Of a stretch of DNA of 64,000 nucleotides, positions 51,892 to 61,439 are shown piece by piece. The notes under the pieces are model-generated. The model had not been told where the DNA came from, searched no databases, and was given only the letters and a program-made list of their open reading frames with translations. The stretch's first letter is position 1; each line of letters starts with the position of its first letter. The stretch covers positions 149,233-213,232 of the forward strand of contig NZ_BOMQ01000061.1 in NCBI RefSeq assembly GCF_016862275.1. The letters run 5' to 3'. Origin of the DNA: Actinoplanes nipponensis (GTDB lineage: Bacteria; Actinomycetota; Actinomycetes; Mycobacteriales; Micromonosporaceae). The position numbers and the translations under genes were made by a program.

Positions 51892-53100
51892 ATGACAGAC
51901 ACCCGGCAGCTCGGTGCGGCCCGGCGATATCCGTTCAGCGAACCGGACCGGCTCAACCTCGATCCGCTCTACGCCGAGCTGCGCCGGGAGGAACCGGTGA
52001 CCCGGGTCCGGCTGCCGTACGGCGAGGAGGCCTGGCTGGCCACCCGCTACCAGGACGTCAAGGTCGTGCTGGGCGACCCGCGGTTCAGCCGCGCGCTGAG
52101 CGTCGGGCGCGACGAGCCCCGCACCTCGCCCCAGCAGATCGGCGGCGGCATCCTGTCGATGGACCCGCCCGACCACAGCCGCCTGCGCCGGCTGGTCGCC
52201 AAGGCGTTCACCGCGCGCCGGGTCGAGCAGCTGCGCCCGGCCACGACGGCGATCGCCGACGAGCTGGTCGACGCCATGGCGGCGGCGGGGCCGCCGGCCG
52301 ACCTCGTGGAGGCGTTCTCCACGCCGCTGCCGGTCCGGGTGATCTGCATGCTGCTGGGCGTGCCACCGACCGACCAGCACCTGTTCCGTACCTGGTCCGA
52401 GGCGATCATCTCCACCACGTCGCTGTCGCAGGAGACCATCGTCGGGTACCTCGGGAGCCTGCACGCGTACATGGCGGGGCTGATCGCCCAGCGGCGCGAG
52501 ACGCCGACCGACGACCTCATCGGCGCCATGGTGCAGGCCCGCGACGAGGACAACGACCGGCTCACCGAGCAGGAGATGGTGGAGCTGGCGGCCGGCCTGC
52601 TCGCCGCCGGCCACGAGACGACCGTCACCCAGATCTCCAACTTCATGTACGTGCTGCTCACCCACCCCGAGCAGCTGGCCGTCCTGCGCGCGCGGCCCGA
52701 GCTGGTGCCGGACGCCGTCGAGGAGCTGATGCGCTACGTGCCGCTGGGCGCGGCCTCCGCGTTCGCCCGGTACGCGACCGAGGACCTCGAGCTCAGCGGC
52801 GTACGGATCCGCGCGGGCGAACCGGTGATCGCCGCGTTGTCGTCGGCCAACCGCGACGCCGCGGTCTTCGAGGAGCCGGACCGGCTGGACCTCACCCGCG
52901 GCGCCGGCCCGCACATCGGGTTCGGCCACGGCGTGCACCACTGCTTGGGCGCGCAGCTGGCCCGGATGGAGCTGCAGGTGGCCCTGGGCACCCTGCTGCG
53001 GCGCCTGCCCGGTCTGGCCCTGGCCGTCGACGACAAGGAGCTGCCGTGGAAGTCGGGCCTGCTGGTGCGGGGTCTGCGCAGCCTGCCGGTGACCTGGTGA
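51892..53100 (+). CDS. cytochrome P450, class I bacterial type
   Basis: 402 residues, soluble. AGLLAAGHETT is the I-helix oxygen-activation motif, VEELMRYVP the ExxR region, and FGHGVHHCLGAQLARMEL the haem loop with the Cys thiolate. It hydroxylates or epoxidises a small molecule in a specialised or catabolic pathway. The ATG has GGGAG 8 nt upstream. The ferredoxin gene overlaps its stop as GTGA. No reductase gene is nearby, so a genomic reductase must complete the chain. The substrate is not predictable by eye. Confidence 0.93.
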   Translation: MTDTRQLGAARRYPFSEPDRLNLDPLYAELRREEPVTRVRLPYGEEAWLATRYQDVKVVLGDPRFSRALSVGRDEPRTSPQQIGGGILSMDPPDHSRLRRLVAKAFTARRVEQLRPATTAIADELVDAMAAAGPPADLVEAFSTPLPVRVICMLLGVPPTDQHLFRTWSEAIISTTSLSQETIVGYLGSLHAYMAGLIAQRRETPTDDLIGAMVQARDEDNDRLTEQEMVELAAGLLAAGHETTVTQISNFMYVLLTHPEQLAVLRARPELVPDAVEELMRYVPLGAASAFARYATEDLELSGVRIRAGEPVIAALSSANRDAAVFEEPDRLDLTRGAGPHIGFGHGVHHCLGAQLARMELQVALGTLLRRLPGLALAVDDKELPWKSGLLVRGLRSLPVTW

Positions 53101-53333
53101 GCGCGCCCGAGGCCGCCTGGCGCCTGGCGGTGGACCCGGACACCTGCATCGGCTCGGGCATGTGCGCCGGCATCGCCCCCGCCCTGTTCGCCCTCGACGA
53201 CGGGATCTCGGTGCCGCTGCGCACCCCCATCGCGCCCGATCAGGCCGCGATCGACGCCGCCGAGTCCTGCCCGGTCGAGGCGATCATCGTGCGGGACGCC
53301 GCCGACGGGCACGTGGTCGCCCCGGAGCAGTAG
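53097..53333 (+). CDS. 3Fe-4S ferredoxin partner of the P450
   Basis: 78 residues with cluster cysteines Cys17, Cys23 and Cys58 in the pattern DPDTCIGSGMCAGIAP and ESCPVEAI. The middle Cys of a 4Fe-4S set is replaced by Ser (CIGSGMC), so a 3Fe-4S cluster is expected, typical of P450-associated ferredoxins. It delivers electrons to the enzyme encoded immediately upstream. The GTG overlaps the P450 stop (GTGA), so both are made together. Confidence 0.92.
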   Translation: MSAPEAAWRLAVDPDTCIGSGMCAGIAPALFALDDGISVPLRTPIAPDQAAIDAAESCPVEAIIVRDAADGHVVAPEQ

Positions 53334-53598
53334 CCGCCGTTCCACGATGGAGGCCGAGCCGCCCCACGCCCTCTACCAGGAGTTTCTCCATCCGGGGCGG
53401 CCCGAACGGGCCGAGCTGTCACGCTGTTCGGCTCCTCGCGGGCGGCCGCCGCGGCTTGGTAACATGCCGCGGATCATGACCGGCGCCCGGCCGGTACGCC
53501 GGCCGGCAGCCGCGTCGGCCGGGTTCGCCCCCGCTCGCCGGCGAGGGCTCCGCCGGCCGGCAGCCGCCGCGGCGAAGCCGCACGTACGGAGGTCTCCT

Positions 53599-54384
53599 GT
53601 GACTGACAACCGGATGAAGGATCGCGTGAAGGTGATGCTCGGAACCTCGCCCGACGGCGCCACCTCCGAGCACGCGCTCGTCTCGCCGACTCCGGTGCCC
53701 GGTCTGCCCAACCAGGCCCTCCAGGTGCTGACCATGGCCCAGCGCACGGCCGAGGAGCACGTCGCCACCGCCCACCAGCAGGCCGACAAGATCCGTACGG
53801 ACGCCCTGGCCGCGGCGGAGAACATCGCCCGCGACGCCCAGATCCACGCGCACAACGTGCGCCGCGAGGCCGACAAGGTCCTCTACGACGCGCGCGCCGG
53901 CGCCGAGCAGATCGGCCAGGAGGCCCGGGCCGCCGCCGAGGAGGCGCGGCGCAACGCCGAGAAGATCGTGCTCGACGCGCAGGCGCGGGCCGACGCCGTC
54001 GCCGCCGAGGCCAAGGCCAACGCCGAGCAGCTCAGCCTGCAGGCCCAGCAGCGCTACGACGACGTGGTGGGCAGCCTCGGCGTCAAGCGGGAGGCCCTGC
54101 AGGAGCAGATCGAGGCGCTGGAGCAGTTCGACCGCGAGTACCGCGGCCGGCTGATGAGCTTCATGCAGGGCCAGCTGCGCGCCCTCTGGGTGGACCAGCC
54201 GCAGGTCGTCGGCGAGCTGCCCGCCCCGGACGAGTCGGCCGGCCGGCACGGCTCCGCCGACCCCGAGCCCGAGGCCGTGGTCCCGGCGCAGCGCCGGCCG
54301 CTGGAGGACGGCGTCGAGGGCCCGCGCGAGGCGGCCGGGGACGAGGCGGACGACGAGGACGGCCAGACGCCCGGCGAGCGGTAG
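53599..54384 (+). CDS. DivIVA-like coiled-coil protein
   Basis: 261 residues. After a short N-terminus (RMKDRVKVMLG, PVPGLPNQALQVLTMAQRTA) comes a long Ala/Glu/Arg-rich coiled coil (about 40-195: AAENIARDAQIHAHNVRREA, QEARAAAEEARRNAEKI) and an acidic, Pro-rich tail. Proteins of this build in actinomycetes act at the cell pole or septum, near the DivIVA/Scy/FilP network; assignment to a specific member is not possible by eye. The GTG has GGAGG 6 nt upstream. It is transcribed alone and converges with the amidohydrolase gene 3 nt later. Confidence 0.82.
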   Translation: MTDNRMKDRVKVMLGTSPDGATSEHALVSPTPVPGLPNQALQVLTMAQRTAEEHVATAHQQADKIRTDALAAAENIARDAQIHAHNVRREADKVLYDARAGAEQIGQEARAAAEEARRNAEKIVLDAQARADAVAAEAKANAEQLSLQAQQRYDDVVGSLGVKREALQEQIEALEQFDREYRGRLMSFMQGQLRALWVDQPQVVGELPAPDESAGRHGSADPEPEAVVPAQRRPLEDGVEGPREAAGDEADDEDGQTPGER

Positions 54385-54387
54385 CGC

Positions 54388-56043
54388 TCACGCGTCCGGG
54401 GCGGCGTGGACCCGTTCGCCCCGGATGTAGGTCAGCGCCACCCGCGTCCCGGCGATCGCGGCCGGCTCGGCGGCGAACGGATCCCGGTCCAGCACGACCA
54501 GGTCGGCCTGCTGCCCGGCCCGCAGAGTGCCGGTGTCGTCGCGGTGGTTCACGAAGGCCGACCCCGCGGTGTACGCCGTCAGCGCGGCGGCCAGCGTGAG
54601 CCGCTGCGCCGGCAGGAACGGCTCGGCCCCGCCGCCGGGCAGCGCCCGGTTGACCGCGACGTGGATGCCCTGCAGCGGATCCGGGCTGCTCACCGGCCAG
54701 TCGCTGCCGGCCGCGAGGGTCGCCCCGGCGCGCCGCAGGTCGCCGAACGGGTACTGCCGCCCGGCCAGGTCCGGGTCGAGGAACGGCAGGGTCAGCTCGT
54801 CCATCTGGGGCTCGTGCGCGGCCCACAGCGCCTGGATGGTGGCCGTCGCGCCCAGCCGGGCGAAACGCGGCACGTCGTCGAGGTGCACGACCTGCAGGTG
54901 GGCCAGGTGCGGCCGGGTGTCGCGCGGGCCGTTGGCCGCCCGGGCCGCGGCGACGGCGTCCAGCGCGTCGCGGACCGCCCGGTCGCCGAGCGCGTGGAAG
55001 TGCGACTGGAAGCCGAGGGCGTCCACCGCGGTGACGTAGTCGCGCAGGGCGGCCGGATCGATGAACGACAGGCCGCTGTTGGCGGTCGCGCAGCCGTGGC
55101 CGTCGCGGTACGGGGCGGTCATCGCCGCGGTGAAGTTCTCGGCCACCCCGTCCAGCATGAACTTCACCGAGCCGCAGCGCAGCCGGCCCGCGCTGAGCGC
55201 CTCGCGGTTGGCCACCAGCTCGGGGATCTGCCCGGCGTCGCGCTCGCGGTCCCACCACAGCGCGCCGACGACCGAGGAGACGAGCGAGCCGTCGGCGGAC
55301 GCCGTGAGGTAGGCGTCGGAGATGTCCGGGTAACCGTTGCTCGCGCAGATCATCGCGTCCTGCCAGGCGGTCACGCCCAGCGTGTGCAGCAGGTCCTGCG
55401 CGCGCAGCAGCCCGGCCAGCCGTTCCCCCGGGCTGATCGCCGGCAGCAGCGCCTCGACCAGCGCCATCGCACCCTCCTGGAGACCGCCGCCGGGCGCGCC
55501 GCCGGGCTCGCGGTCGATCCGGCCGTCCGGCGGGTCCGGGGTGGCGGCGGTGATGCCGGCCAGAGCCAGGGCGGCGCTGTTGACCCAGGCGCCGTGGTGG
55601 TCGCGGTTGGTCAGGTAGACCGGCCGGTCGCCGACCACGGCGTCCAGCGCGGCCCGGCCGGGCACCCCGCCGGGGAAGCTCTCCATCGACCAGCCGCCGC
55701 CCACGATCCAGGCGGCCTCCGGGTGGGCCCGCGCGTAGGCGTCGATCCGGCGCAGGTACTCGGCCGGCTCGGTGGTGCCGGTCAGGTCGCACTGGCCCAG
55801 CTCCACACCGCCCATCACGGCGTGCACGTGGGCGTCCTGGAAGCCGGGCAGCAGCAGCCGCCCGCGCAGGTCGACCACCTCGGTGCCCGGCCCCGCGAGC
55901 TCGGCCACCTCCGCGCCGCCGACCGCGAGGATCCGGCCGTCGCGCACCGCCAGGGCGGTGGCCCGGTCCTGCCCCGGTTCGGCGGTGAACACCGGCCCGC
56001 CCACGAACACCAGGTCGGGGGCGGCGGGTGGGCGGGCGCTCAG
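54388..56043 (-). CDS. metal-dependent amidohydrolase, YtcJ-like, with likely CTG start
   Basis: 551 residues if CTG 56043 is used. Metal ligands are visible: DAHVHAVM (HxH), a long central barrel with HFHALGDRAV, and DWPVSSPDP, plus the C-terminal LTAYTAGSAFVNHRD, GQQADLVVLDRDPF of the composite beta-sandwich. Members hydrolyse C-N bonds of cyclic or N-acyl compounds. No ATG or GTG gives the full N-terminal beta strand. CTG at 56041-56043 overlaps the TGA of the upstream gene (CTGA) and has GAGGAG 5-6 nt upstream. GTG 56010 lacks any ribosome site. Confidence 0.85.
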   Translation of the reverse strand: MSARPPAAPDLVFVGGPVFTAEPGQDRATALAVRDGRILAVGGAEVAELAGPGTEVVDLRGRLLLPGFQDAHVHAVMGGVELGQCDLTGTTEPAEYLRRIDAYARAHPEAAWIVGGGWSMESFPGGVPGRAALDAVVGDRPVYLTNRDHHGAWVNSAALALAGITAATPDPPDGRIDREPGGAPGGGLQEGAMALVEALLPAISPGERLAGLLRAQDLLHTLGVTAWQDAMICASNGYPDISDAYLTASADGSLVSSVVGALWWDRERDAGQIPELVANREALSAGRLRCGSVKFMLDGVAENFTAAMTAPYRDGHGCATANSGLSFIDPAALRDYVTAVDALGFQSHFHALGDRAVRDALDAVAAARAANGPRDTRPHLAHLQVVHLDDVPRFARLGATATIQALWAAHEPQMDELTLPFLDPDLAGRQYPFGDLRRAGATLAAGSDWPVSSPDPLQGIHVAVNRALPGGGAEPFLPAQRLTLAAALTAYTAGSAFVNHRDDTGTLRAGQQADLVVLDRDPFAAEPAAIAGTRVALTYIRGERVHAAPDA

Positions 56044-56783
56044 GGCGTCTCCTCGGTGACCAGGCTGGTGGCCACCCCGATCAGCGAACCGGTCGTCTCG
56101 GCGGCCCGCGACCGCAGCAGCGCGTACGCCAGGTCCGGGTTCGTCCGCCGCTCGGCGATGATCATGCCGATCGCCCGCTGGATGGTGGCCCGGACGGCGA
56201 AGGCGCCGACGATGCCGTCGACCAGCGCCTGCGCCCCGGCGCCGAGATCGCCGCGGGGGCCGGCCGGGAGGCGCTCGGGCGACTCCTCGTAGGCGTCCAG
56301 GACCGCGGCGCTCAGCGGGGCCATCGCCGCGGGGTCGTGACCGTAGAGGTTGAGCGCGGCGACCGGCAGGCCGCGGCCGGCGAACAGCGGGATGGACAGC
56401 GACGAGTGCAGCCCCAGCCGGTACGCGGCGTCGCGGAACCCGGGCCAGCTCATCGTCGCGTCGATGTGCGGCACGACGGTGGGTGAGCCGCCGTCCAGCG
56501 CGTCCAGGCAGGGCCCGGCGTTGTCGGCGTACTGTGCCTCGTCCACGGCCAGGGCCAGCGCGCTGCTGACCGCCACCGTGCTGTAACGGCCCTCGAACTG
56601 CCGGGTCACCGAGGCGAAGGCGACCGGGTCGAGCAGGTCGGCGCAGAGCTGGGTGATCCGCCCCAGCCGCGCGCCGATGGTGGAGTCGTCGTCGGCCGTA
56701 CCGGCCAGCAGGATCAGCGCGTCCGCCAGGCCGTCCTGGTCCGGCGGCCCAGCCTGTGCCGGAGGCTGCGATCGGGTCACCAC
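56040..56783 (-). CDS. GAF-ANTAR regulator
   Basis: 247 residues. GAF domain (about 45-175: DLLDPVAFASVTRQFEGRY, PCLDALDGGSPTVVPHIDATM as landmarks, SLSIPLF) followed by an ANTAR RNA-binding helix bundle (about 185-245: ATIQRAIGMIIAERRTNPDL AYALLRS region, with conserved Ala-Gly-Met/IG and Ala pattern). ANTAR proteins prevent terminator formation in target mRNAs. Target unknown. The GTG at 56783 has GAGGAG 5 nt upstream. It is coupled to the amidohydrolase gene by a 4-nt overlap, so it may control it or be co-expressed. Confidence 0.87.
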   Translation of the reverse strand: MVTRSQPPAQAGPPDQDGLADALILLAGTADDDSTIGARLGRITQLCADLLDPVAFASVTRQFEGRYSTVAVSSALALAVDEAQYADNAGPCLDALDGGSPTVVPHIDATMSWPGFRDAAYRLGLHSSLSIPLFAGRGLPVAALNLYGHDPAAMAPLSAAVLDAYEESPERLPAGPRGDLGAGAQALVDGIVGAFAVRATIQRAIGMIIAERRTNPDLAYALLRSRAAETTGSLIGVATSLVTEETP

Positions 56784-56866
56784 TGCGTCTCCTCACCCTT
56801 GCGCACGGACCGCGGGGTTACCCGGCGTCGGCCGGGCTACACGCCCGAACGCCCGCCGTCTCCCGG

Positions 56867-57178
56867 TCAGGCGCCGATGAGCAGGCCGTCCAGGTTCGCC
56901 ACCTCGAGCACCATCCGGACCATCGGCCCGGGCTCGCGCAGGCGCAGCGTGATGTCCTTGAGCTCGGCGGCCCGGCGGGCGGCGACCAGCATGCCGATGC
57001 CGGAGGAGTCCAGGAACGTCACGGCGTGCATGTCGACGTCGATCCGGCCGCCCTGCTTGTCGGCCACCACCCGGCGCAGGACCTCGCGGAGGTACGTCGC
57101 CGTCTCCAGGTCGACGTCGCCCTCGGGGGTGACCACCACGGTGTCACCCTGGCGTTCCACGGTGCATTCGAATGCCAT
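56867..57178 (-). CDS. anti-anti-sigma factor (STAS domain)
   Basis: 103 residues. VVVTPEGDVDLETATYLREV and FLDSSGIGML, with the phosphorylatable serine in DSSG, identify a SpoIIAA/RsbV-type STAS protein. Unphosphorylated it would bind an anti-sigma kinase and free a SigB/F-type sigma factor; a sigma of that class is encoded 5 kb away (61742). No anti-sigma kinase is in the window. ATG 57178 with GGAG 5 nt upstream. Divergent from the GGDEF-EAL gene. Confidence 0.9.
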   Translation of the reverse strand: MAFECTVERQGDTVVVTPEGDVDLETATYLREVLRRVVADKQGGRIDVDMHAVTFLDSSGIGMLVAARRAAELKDITLRLREPGPMVRMVLEVANLDGLLIGA

Positions 57179-57421
57179 CTCACTCCGCCTTCCGCTTGCC
57201 CCGCCGCTCATCCGTCACCCATTGTCGCGGATCACCGTCCGGGGTCGTACCGCGGCTCGGCCGCAACCGCCGCGGGGCCGTCCCGCGGCTGTCCGGGCCG
57301 CTCCCGAACGGTCGGACCTGGCATTCGGCACCCGCGGTATACCGGCGATCGCAACCCGGCTGCACCCCGGCCGATGGAAGATGACTTCTCGGGACCGGCC
57401 GCCAACGTGAGACGGGGTGAC

Positions 57422-59794
57422 ATGGCAGCTGCGCGGGGTACCTCCGGAGGCCATCGCCGGCCGGCGCCCAGCCGCACCCGCACGCTCCCGGCGTGGGGGT
57501 GGTTCCTGCTGGCGGGCGGCATCGTGACCGTGCTCGCCGGCCGGGCCGGGGCGACCGGCCGGGAGGTCGGCTACGCCACCCTGAGCCTGAGCGTCATCGG
57601 CGCCGTGATCGCCGGGGTCCGGACGTACCGGCCCGCTCACCCGCTGGGCTGGTGGGTGCTGGCTGCCGGCATGGGGTGTGGCGCCGCCGCCCACCTCCGA
57701 TGGGTTATGGCGCCACCGACGGCCGTGCTGAACTCGGGCATCTCCTGGACCGATGCCGTCTACTTCTCGATGTACCTGCTGGTCGCCGCGGCCGTGGCGA
57801 TCCTGTCGGCGCCGGACCGCCGCGGCGCGGTCCTGGCCGGTATGGCCGAGGCGGGCATCGTCGCGTGCACCGCGGTCGTGCTCGTCTGGGTGTTCATGCT
57901 GGACCCCTTCGTGAACGACGGTGACGACTGGTCGACCACCGCCGGGGTGCTGGTCTACCCGGTCCTGGACCTGCTCATCATCACCACGGCGATGCGGCTG
58001 CGCGTGGTCACGCGCGCCCTCAGTCGCGCTCAACAGCTCATCGTGCTGGCCCTGCTCGCGGTGCTGGCCGCGGACATCGCCTACATCGTGTCGGTGATGA
58101 ACGGGGGTCCGTGGGCCGGATCGGCCTTCAGCGCCTTCGGCTGGCTGACCTTCCTGCTGCTGCTCGGCGCCGCCGCCCTGCACCCGTCGATGGCTCGGGA
58201 GCCCGGCGCCGACCCGGGCCGGCGGCCGGCGGGCGCCGGCCGGTGGACCGTCGCCGGGTTGTTCGCCGTCGTGCTGATCGGCCCGGCGGCCACCTGCTTC
58301 GACCTGGTCAAGGACATCCTGGAGGGCGAGCTGGACGTCCTCGACGTGGTGGTGCCCCTGGGCGCCACCACGATGACCGCGGTGCTGCTCGTCGCCCGCC
58401 TGATCCGGGCCAGCGCCCTCGTCCAGCGGCGCGCGGCCGAACTGCAGGAGGCGGTCGATCACCAGGCCGTCCTGCAGGGCGAGATGAGCCACCTCGCCCT
58501 GCACGACCCGCTGACCGGGCTGCCCAACCGCCTGTACCTGGACCGGGAGCTGCGCGAGCACCTGCGCCGCGGCGACCCGGGCTGCCTGCTGCTGCTGGAC
58601 GTCGACGGCTTCAAGCACATCAACGAGAGCCTGGGCCACCCGATCGGCGACGCGCTGCTGGTCGCCGTCGCGCAGCGGCTGCGCGAGACCGTGGGGCCCG
58701 GCGCGCTGCTCGCCCGGCTCGGCGGCGACGAGTTCGCCGTCCTCCTGCCGGACGCGGAGGCCGCCACGGTGGCCCGGCGCTGCGCGGACATCCTGGCCGG
58801 GGTACGCCTGCCCGCCGACATCCACGGCCACCGGCTGCACGTCACGATCAGCATCGGGGTACGCCGGCTGGCCGGGCCGGCCGCCGGCACCGACGCGCTC
58901 AGCGACGCCGACCTGGCCCTGTACGAGGCCAAGGCCGCGGGCCGGGACCGGGCGGTCACCTACGACGCCGGGCTGCGCGAGCGGCAGCTGGAGCGCACCG
59001 AGCTGATCGAGCGCCTGCGCGACGCGCTGACCGCCGGGCAGTTCAGCGTCTACTACCAGCCGATCGTGTCGCTCGGCGCCGGCGGCTTCGACGCGGTCGA
59101 GGCGCTGGTGCGCTGGTTCCCGGCGCCGGGCGAGGTCATCGGCCCGGACCGGTTCATCCCGGCCGCCGAGGACAGCGGCCTGATCGTCGCCCTCGGCGAG
59201 TGGGTGCTGCGGCAGGCCTGCCGGGACGCGGCCGGCTGGCACCGCCAGCACGGCACGGCGGTGACCGTCAACGTCTCCCCGCGCCAGCTCATGGAGCCGG
59301 ACTATGCGATGACGGTCCGCCGGGCGCTGCGCGACGCCGGCCTGCCCCCGACGGCGCTGATCCTGGAGATCACCGAGGGCATGCTGGTGGGCGCGGCCAA
59401 CCAGGACGACCGGACCATCGCCCACCTGAGCGCGCTGCGCCGCGAGGGCGTCCGGGTCGCGGTCGACGACTTCGGCACCGGCTACTCCTCGCTGGCCTAC
59501 CTGCGGGACCTGCCGATCGACATCCTCAAGATCGACCGCTCGTTCCTGCCCGACGGCGCCGGCCCGGCCGACCGCCAGGTGTCGTTCGTCCGGACGATCG
59601 TCGACCTGGCCCACAACCTGGGGCTGGCCGCGGTCGCCGAGGGCGTCGAGACCCCGGCGCAGGTCGACCTGCTGCGCGGTCTGGGCTGCGACAAGGGCCA
59701 GGGTTTCCACTTCGGCCGGCCGGTCGGCGCCGCCGAGACGACCGAGGTCCTGGCCGCGTCGAGGACCGCCGGCGCGGTGCCGATCGGCGCCTGA
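57422..59794 (+). CDS. membrane GGDEF-EAL c-di-GMP protein
   Basis: 790 residues. About eight to nine hydrophobic helices form the N-terminal sensor (about 25-330), followed by GGDEF (HDPLTGLPNRLY, RLGGDEFAVLL) and EAL (VEALVRW, VNVSPRQL, LEITEG, DDFGTGYSSL, LKIDRSF, AEGVET, KGQG) domains. Both active sites look intact, so it may make and/or degrade c-di-GMP. ATG 57422 follows GGGGTGAC; ATG 57374 would add 16 residues. It is single and followed by a hairpin terminator. Confidence 0.92.
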   Translation: MAAARGTSGGHRRPAPSRTRTLPAWGWFLLAGGIVTVLAGRAGATGREVGYATLSLSVIGAVIAGVRTYRPAHPLGWWVLAAGMGCGAAAHLRWVMAPPTAVLNSGISWTDAVYFSMYLLVAAAVAILSAPDRRGAVLAGMAEAGIVACTAVVLVWVFMLDPFVNDGDDWSTTAGVLVYPVLDLLIITTAMRLRVVTRALSRAQQLIVLALLAVLAADIAYIVSVMNGGPWAGSAFSAFGWLTFLLLLGAAALHPSMAREPGADPGRRPAGAGRWTVAGLFAVVLIGPAATCFDLVKDILEGELDVLDVVVPLGATTMTAVLLVARLIRASALVQRRAAELQEAVDHQAVLQGEMSHLALHDPLTGLPNRLYLDRELREHLRRGDPGCLLLLDVDGFKHINESLGHPIGDALLVAVAQRLRETVGPGALLARLGGDEFAVLLPDAEAATVARRCADILAGVRLPADIHGHRLHVTISIGVRRLAGPAAGTDALSDADLALYEAKAAGRDRAVTYDAGLRERQLERTELIERLRDALTAGQFSVYYQPIVSLGAGGFDAVEALVRWFPAPGEVIGPDRFIPAAEDSGLIVALGEWVLRQACRDAAGWHRQHGTAVTVNVSPRQLMEPDYAMTVRRALRDAGLPPTALILEITEGMLVGAANQDDRTIAHLSALRREGVRVAVDDFGTGYSSLAYLRDLPIDILKIDRSFLPDGAGPADRQVSFVRTIVDLAHNLGLAAVAEGVETPAQVDLLRGLGCDKGQGFHFGRPVGAAETTEVLAASRTAGAVPIGA

Positions 59795-59817
59795 CCCGGG
59801 TCCACCGCGGGTGGCCA

Positions 59818-59839
59818 CCGGCGCGAGTTCCCGCGCCGG
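59818..59839 (+). terminator. terminator hairpin after the GGDEF-EAL gene
   Basis: Perfect 8-bp stem CCGGCGCG / CGCGCCGG with a 6-nt loop (59818-59839), 24 nt after the stop, followed by a short T-containing stretch (CCTCTTGC). Confidence 0.6.
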
Positions 59840-59954
59840 ACCTCTTGCCGTCCGTGACCGCGCGAGGCGGATCGGAAAATCCGCACCCGCTGAGGGCTAG
59901 CTGGGAGATCGCTGGGTAGTCGGGGGACACGTCCGCAGAAATGGAGGGGCATCC

Positions 59955-61439
59955 ATGGCCCAGTCCCTCGGTTCGGCGCCCGGCACGGGCACCATCCGCA
60001 GCCTGATCCCGGCTCGCATCGACCGGCTCACCTGGTCACCGTTCCACACCCGCATGATCATGGCGCTCGGCACCGCGTGGGTGCTCGACGGCATCGAGAT
60101 CACCATCGCCGGCGCCATCGGCCCGGTGCTGGCCGACGAGGCGACCCTCGGGCTGAGCACCACCCAGGTCGGCGCGATCGCCACCGTCTACCTGCTCGGC
60201 GAGGTCTTCGGCGCGCTGCTCTTCGGCCGGCTGTCCGACGCGCTCGGCCGCAAGAACCTGTTCGTCGTCACCCTCGGCGTCTACCTCGCCGGCAACGCGC
60301 TGACCGCGCTGACCTGGGGTAACGGCACCATGGCGCTGGTCTTCCTGTATGTCACGAGGTTCATCGCGGGCGCCGGCATCGGCGGCGAGTACGCCGCGAT
60401 CAACTCCGCCATCGACGAGATGATGCCGGCCAAGTACCGCGGCCGGGTCGACATCGGCGTCAACGGCACCTACTGGGGCGGCGCCATCCTGGGCACGCTG
60501 GGCACCTTCGTGCTGCTCAACCACATGGACCTGAACATCGGCTGGCGGATCGGCTTCCTGATCGGGCCGGTGCTCGGCGCGCTGATCTGGAACCTGCGCC
60601 GGCACCTGCCGGAGAGCCCGCGCTGGCTGATCATGCACGGCCGGGAGGCGGAGGCCGAGGAGAACATCCGGATCATCGAGCACGAGGTCGAGCGCAGCGG
60701 CCGGCGGCTCCCCCCGGTCGACGAGTCGAAAACCATCGAGATCCAGCCGGCCGCGTCGCACGGCTACCTGTCGCTGCTGCGGGTGCTGTTCAAGCAGTAC
60801 CCGTCACGGTCGATCCTGGGCGCCACGTTGATGATCACGCAGTCGTTCCTCTACAACGCGATCTTCTTCACGTACACGCTGGTGCTGACCGACGTCTACG
60901 GCGTCGACAAGGAGGACGCGCCGCTGTATCTCATCGCGTTCGCGCTGGGCAACCTCATCGGGCCGCTGGCCATCGGGCACCTTTTCGACGTCATCGGGCG
61001 GCGCAAGATGATCGCCGGCACGTACCTGCTCTCCGGGGTGCTGCTGGCCATCACCGCGTTCCTGTTCGACGCGGGGCTGCTGAACGCGATCACCCAGACC
61101 ATCGCCTGGAGCGTGATCTTCTTCTTCGCCTCGGCCGGGGCCAGTTCGGCCTACCTGACCGCCAGCGAGATCTTCCCGCTGGAGATCCGGGCCCAGGCCA
61201 TCGCGGTCTTCTTCGCCATCGCGCAGTGCTTCGGCGCGATCGGGCCGGTGTTCTACGGCTACCTGATCGGCGAGGGCGACACCGGCAAGCTCCTGATCGG
61301 TTACCTGATCGGGGCCGGCGTGATGGTCGTCGGGGGGATCGTCGAGATCTTCCTGGGCATCGACGCCGAGGGCAAGTCGCTCGAGGACGTGGCCGCGCCG
61401 CTGTCCGCGGTGACCACCCGGCCCCGCGCGACCGGCTGA
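59955..61439 (+). CDS. MFS transporter, sugar-porter-like
   Basis: 494 residues with 12 predicted membrane helices. GRLSDALGRKN in the loop between helices 2 and 3, GIGGEYAAINSAIDEMMPAK after helix 4, LPESPRWLIMHG in the central loop and GHLFDVIGRRKMIAG mark the sugar-porter branch of the major facilitator superfamily. It uses ion or substrate gradients to move a small solute. No transport specificity is readable. The ATG at 59955 is preceded by GGAGGGG. It is single and followed by a long perfect hairpin. Confidence 0.9.
   Translation: MAQSLGSAPGTGTIRSLIPARIDRLTWSPFHTRMIMALGTAWVLDGIEITIAGAIGPVLADEATLGLSTTQVGAIATVYLLGEVFGALLFGRLSDALGRKNLFVVTLGVYLAGNALTALTWGNGTMALVFLYVTRFIAGAGIGGEYAAINSAIDEMMPAKYRGRVDIGVNGTYWGGAILGTLGTFVLLNHMDLNIGWRIGFLIGPVLGALIWNLRRHLPESPRWLIMHGREAEAEENIRIIEHEVERSGRRLPPVDESKTIEIQPAASHGYLSLLRVLFKQYPSRSILGATLMITQSFLYNAIFFTYTLVLTDVYGVDKEDAPLYLIAFALGNLIGPLAIGHLFDVIGRRKMIAGTYLLSGVLLAITAFLFDAGLLNAITQTIAWSVIFFFASAGASSAYLTASEIFPLEIRAQAIAVFFAIAQCFGAIGPVFYGYLIGEGDTGKLLIGYLIGAGVMVVGGIVEIFLGIDAEGKSLEDVAAPLSAVTTRPRATG

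Noticed and set aside
57374..57421. Upstream start (ATG 57374) for the GGDEF-EAL gene
   Set aside because: No ribosome site, unlike ATG 57422 preceded by GGGGTGAC.
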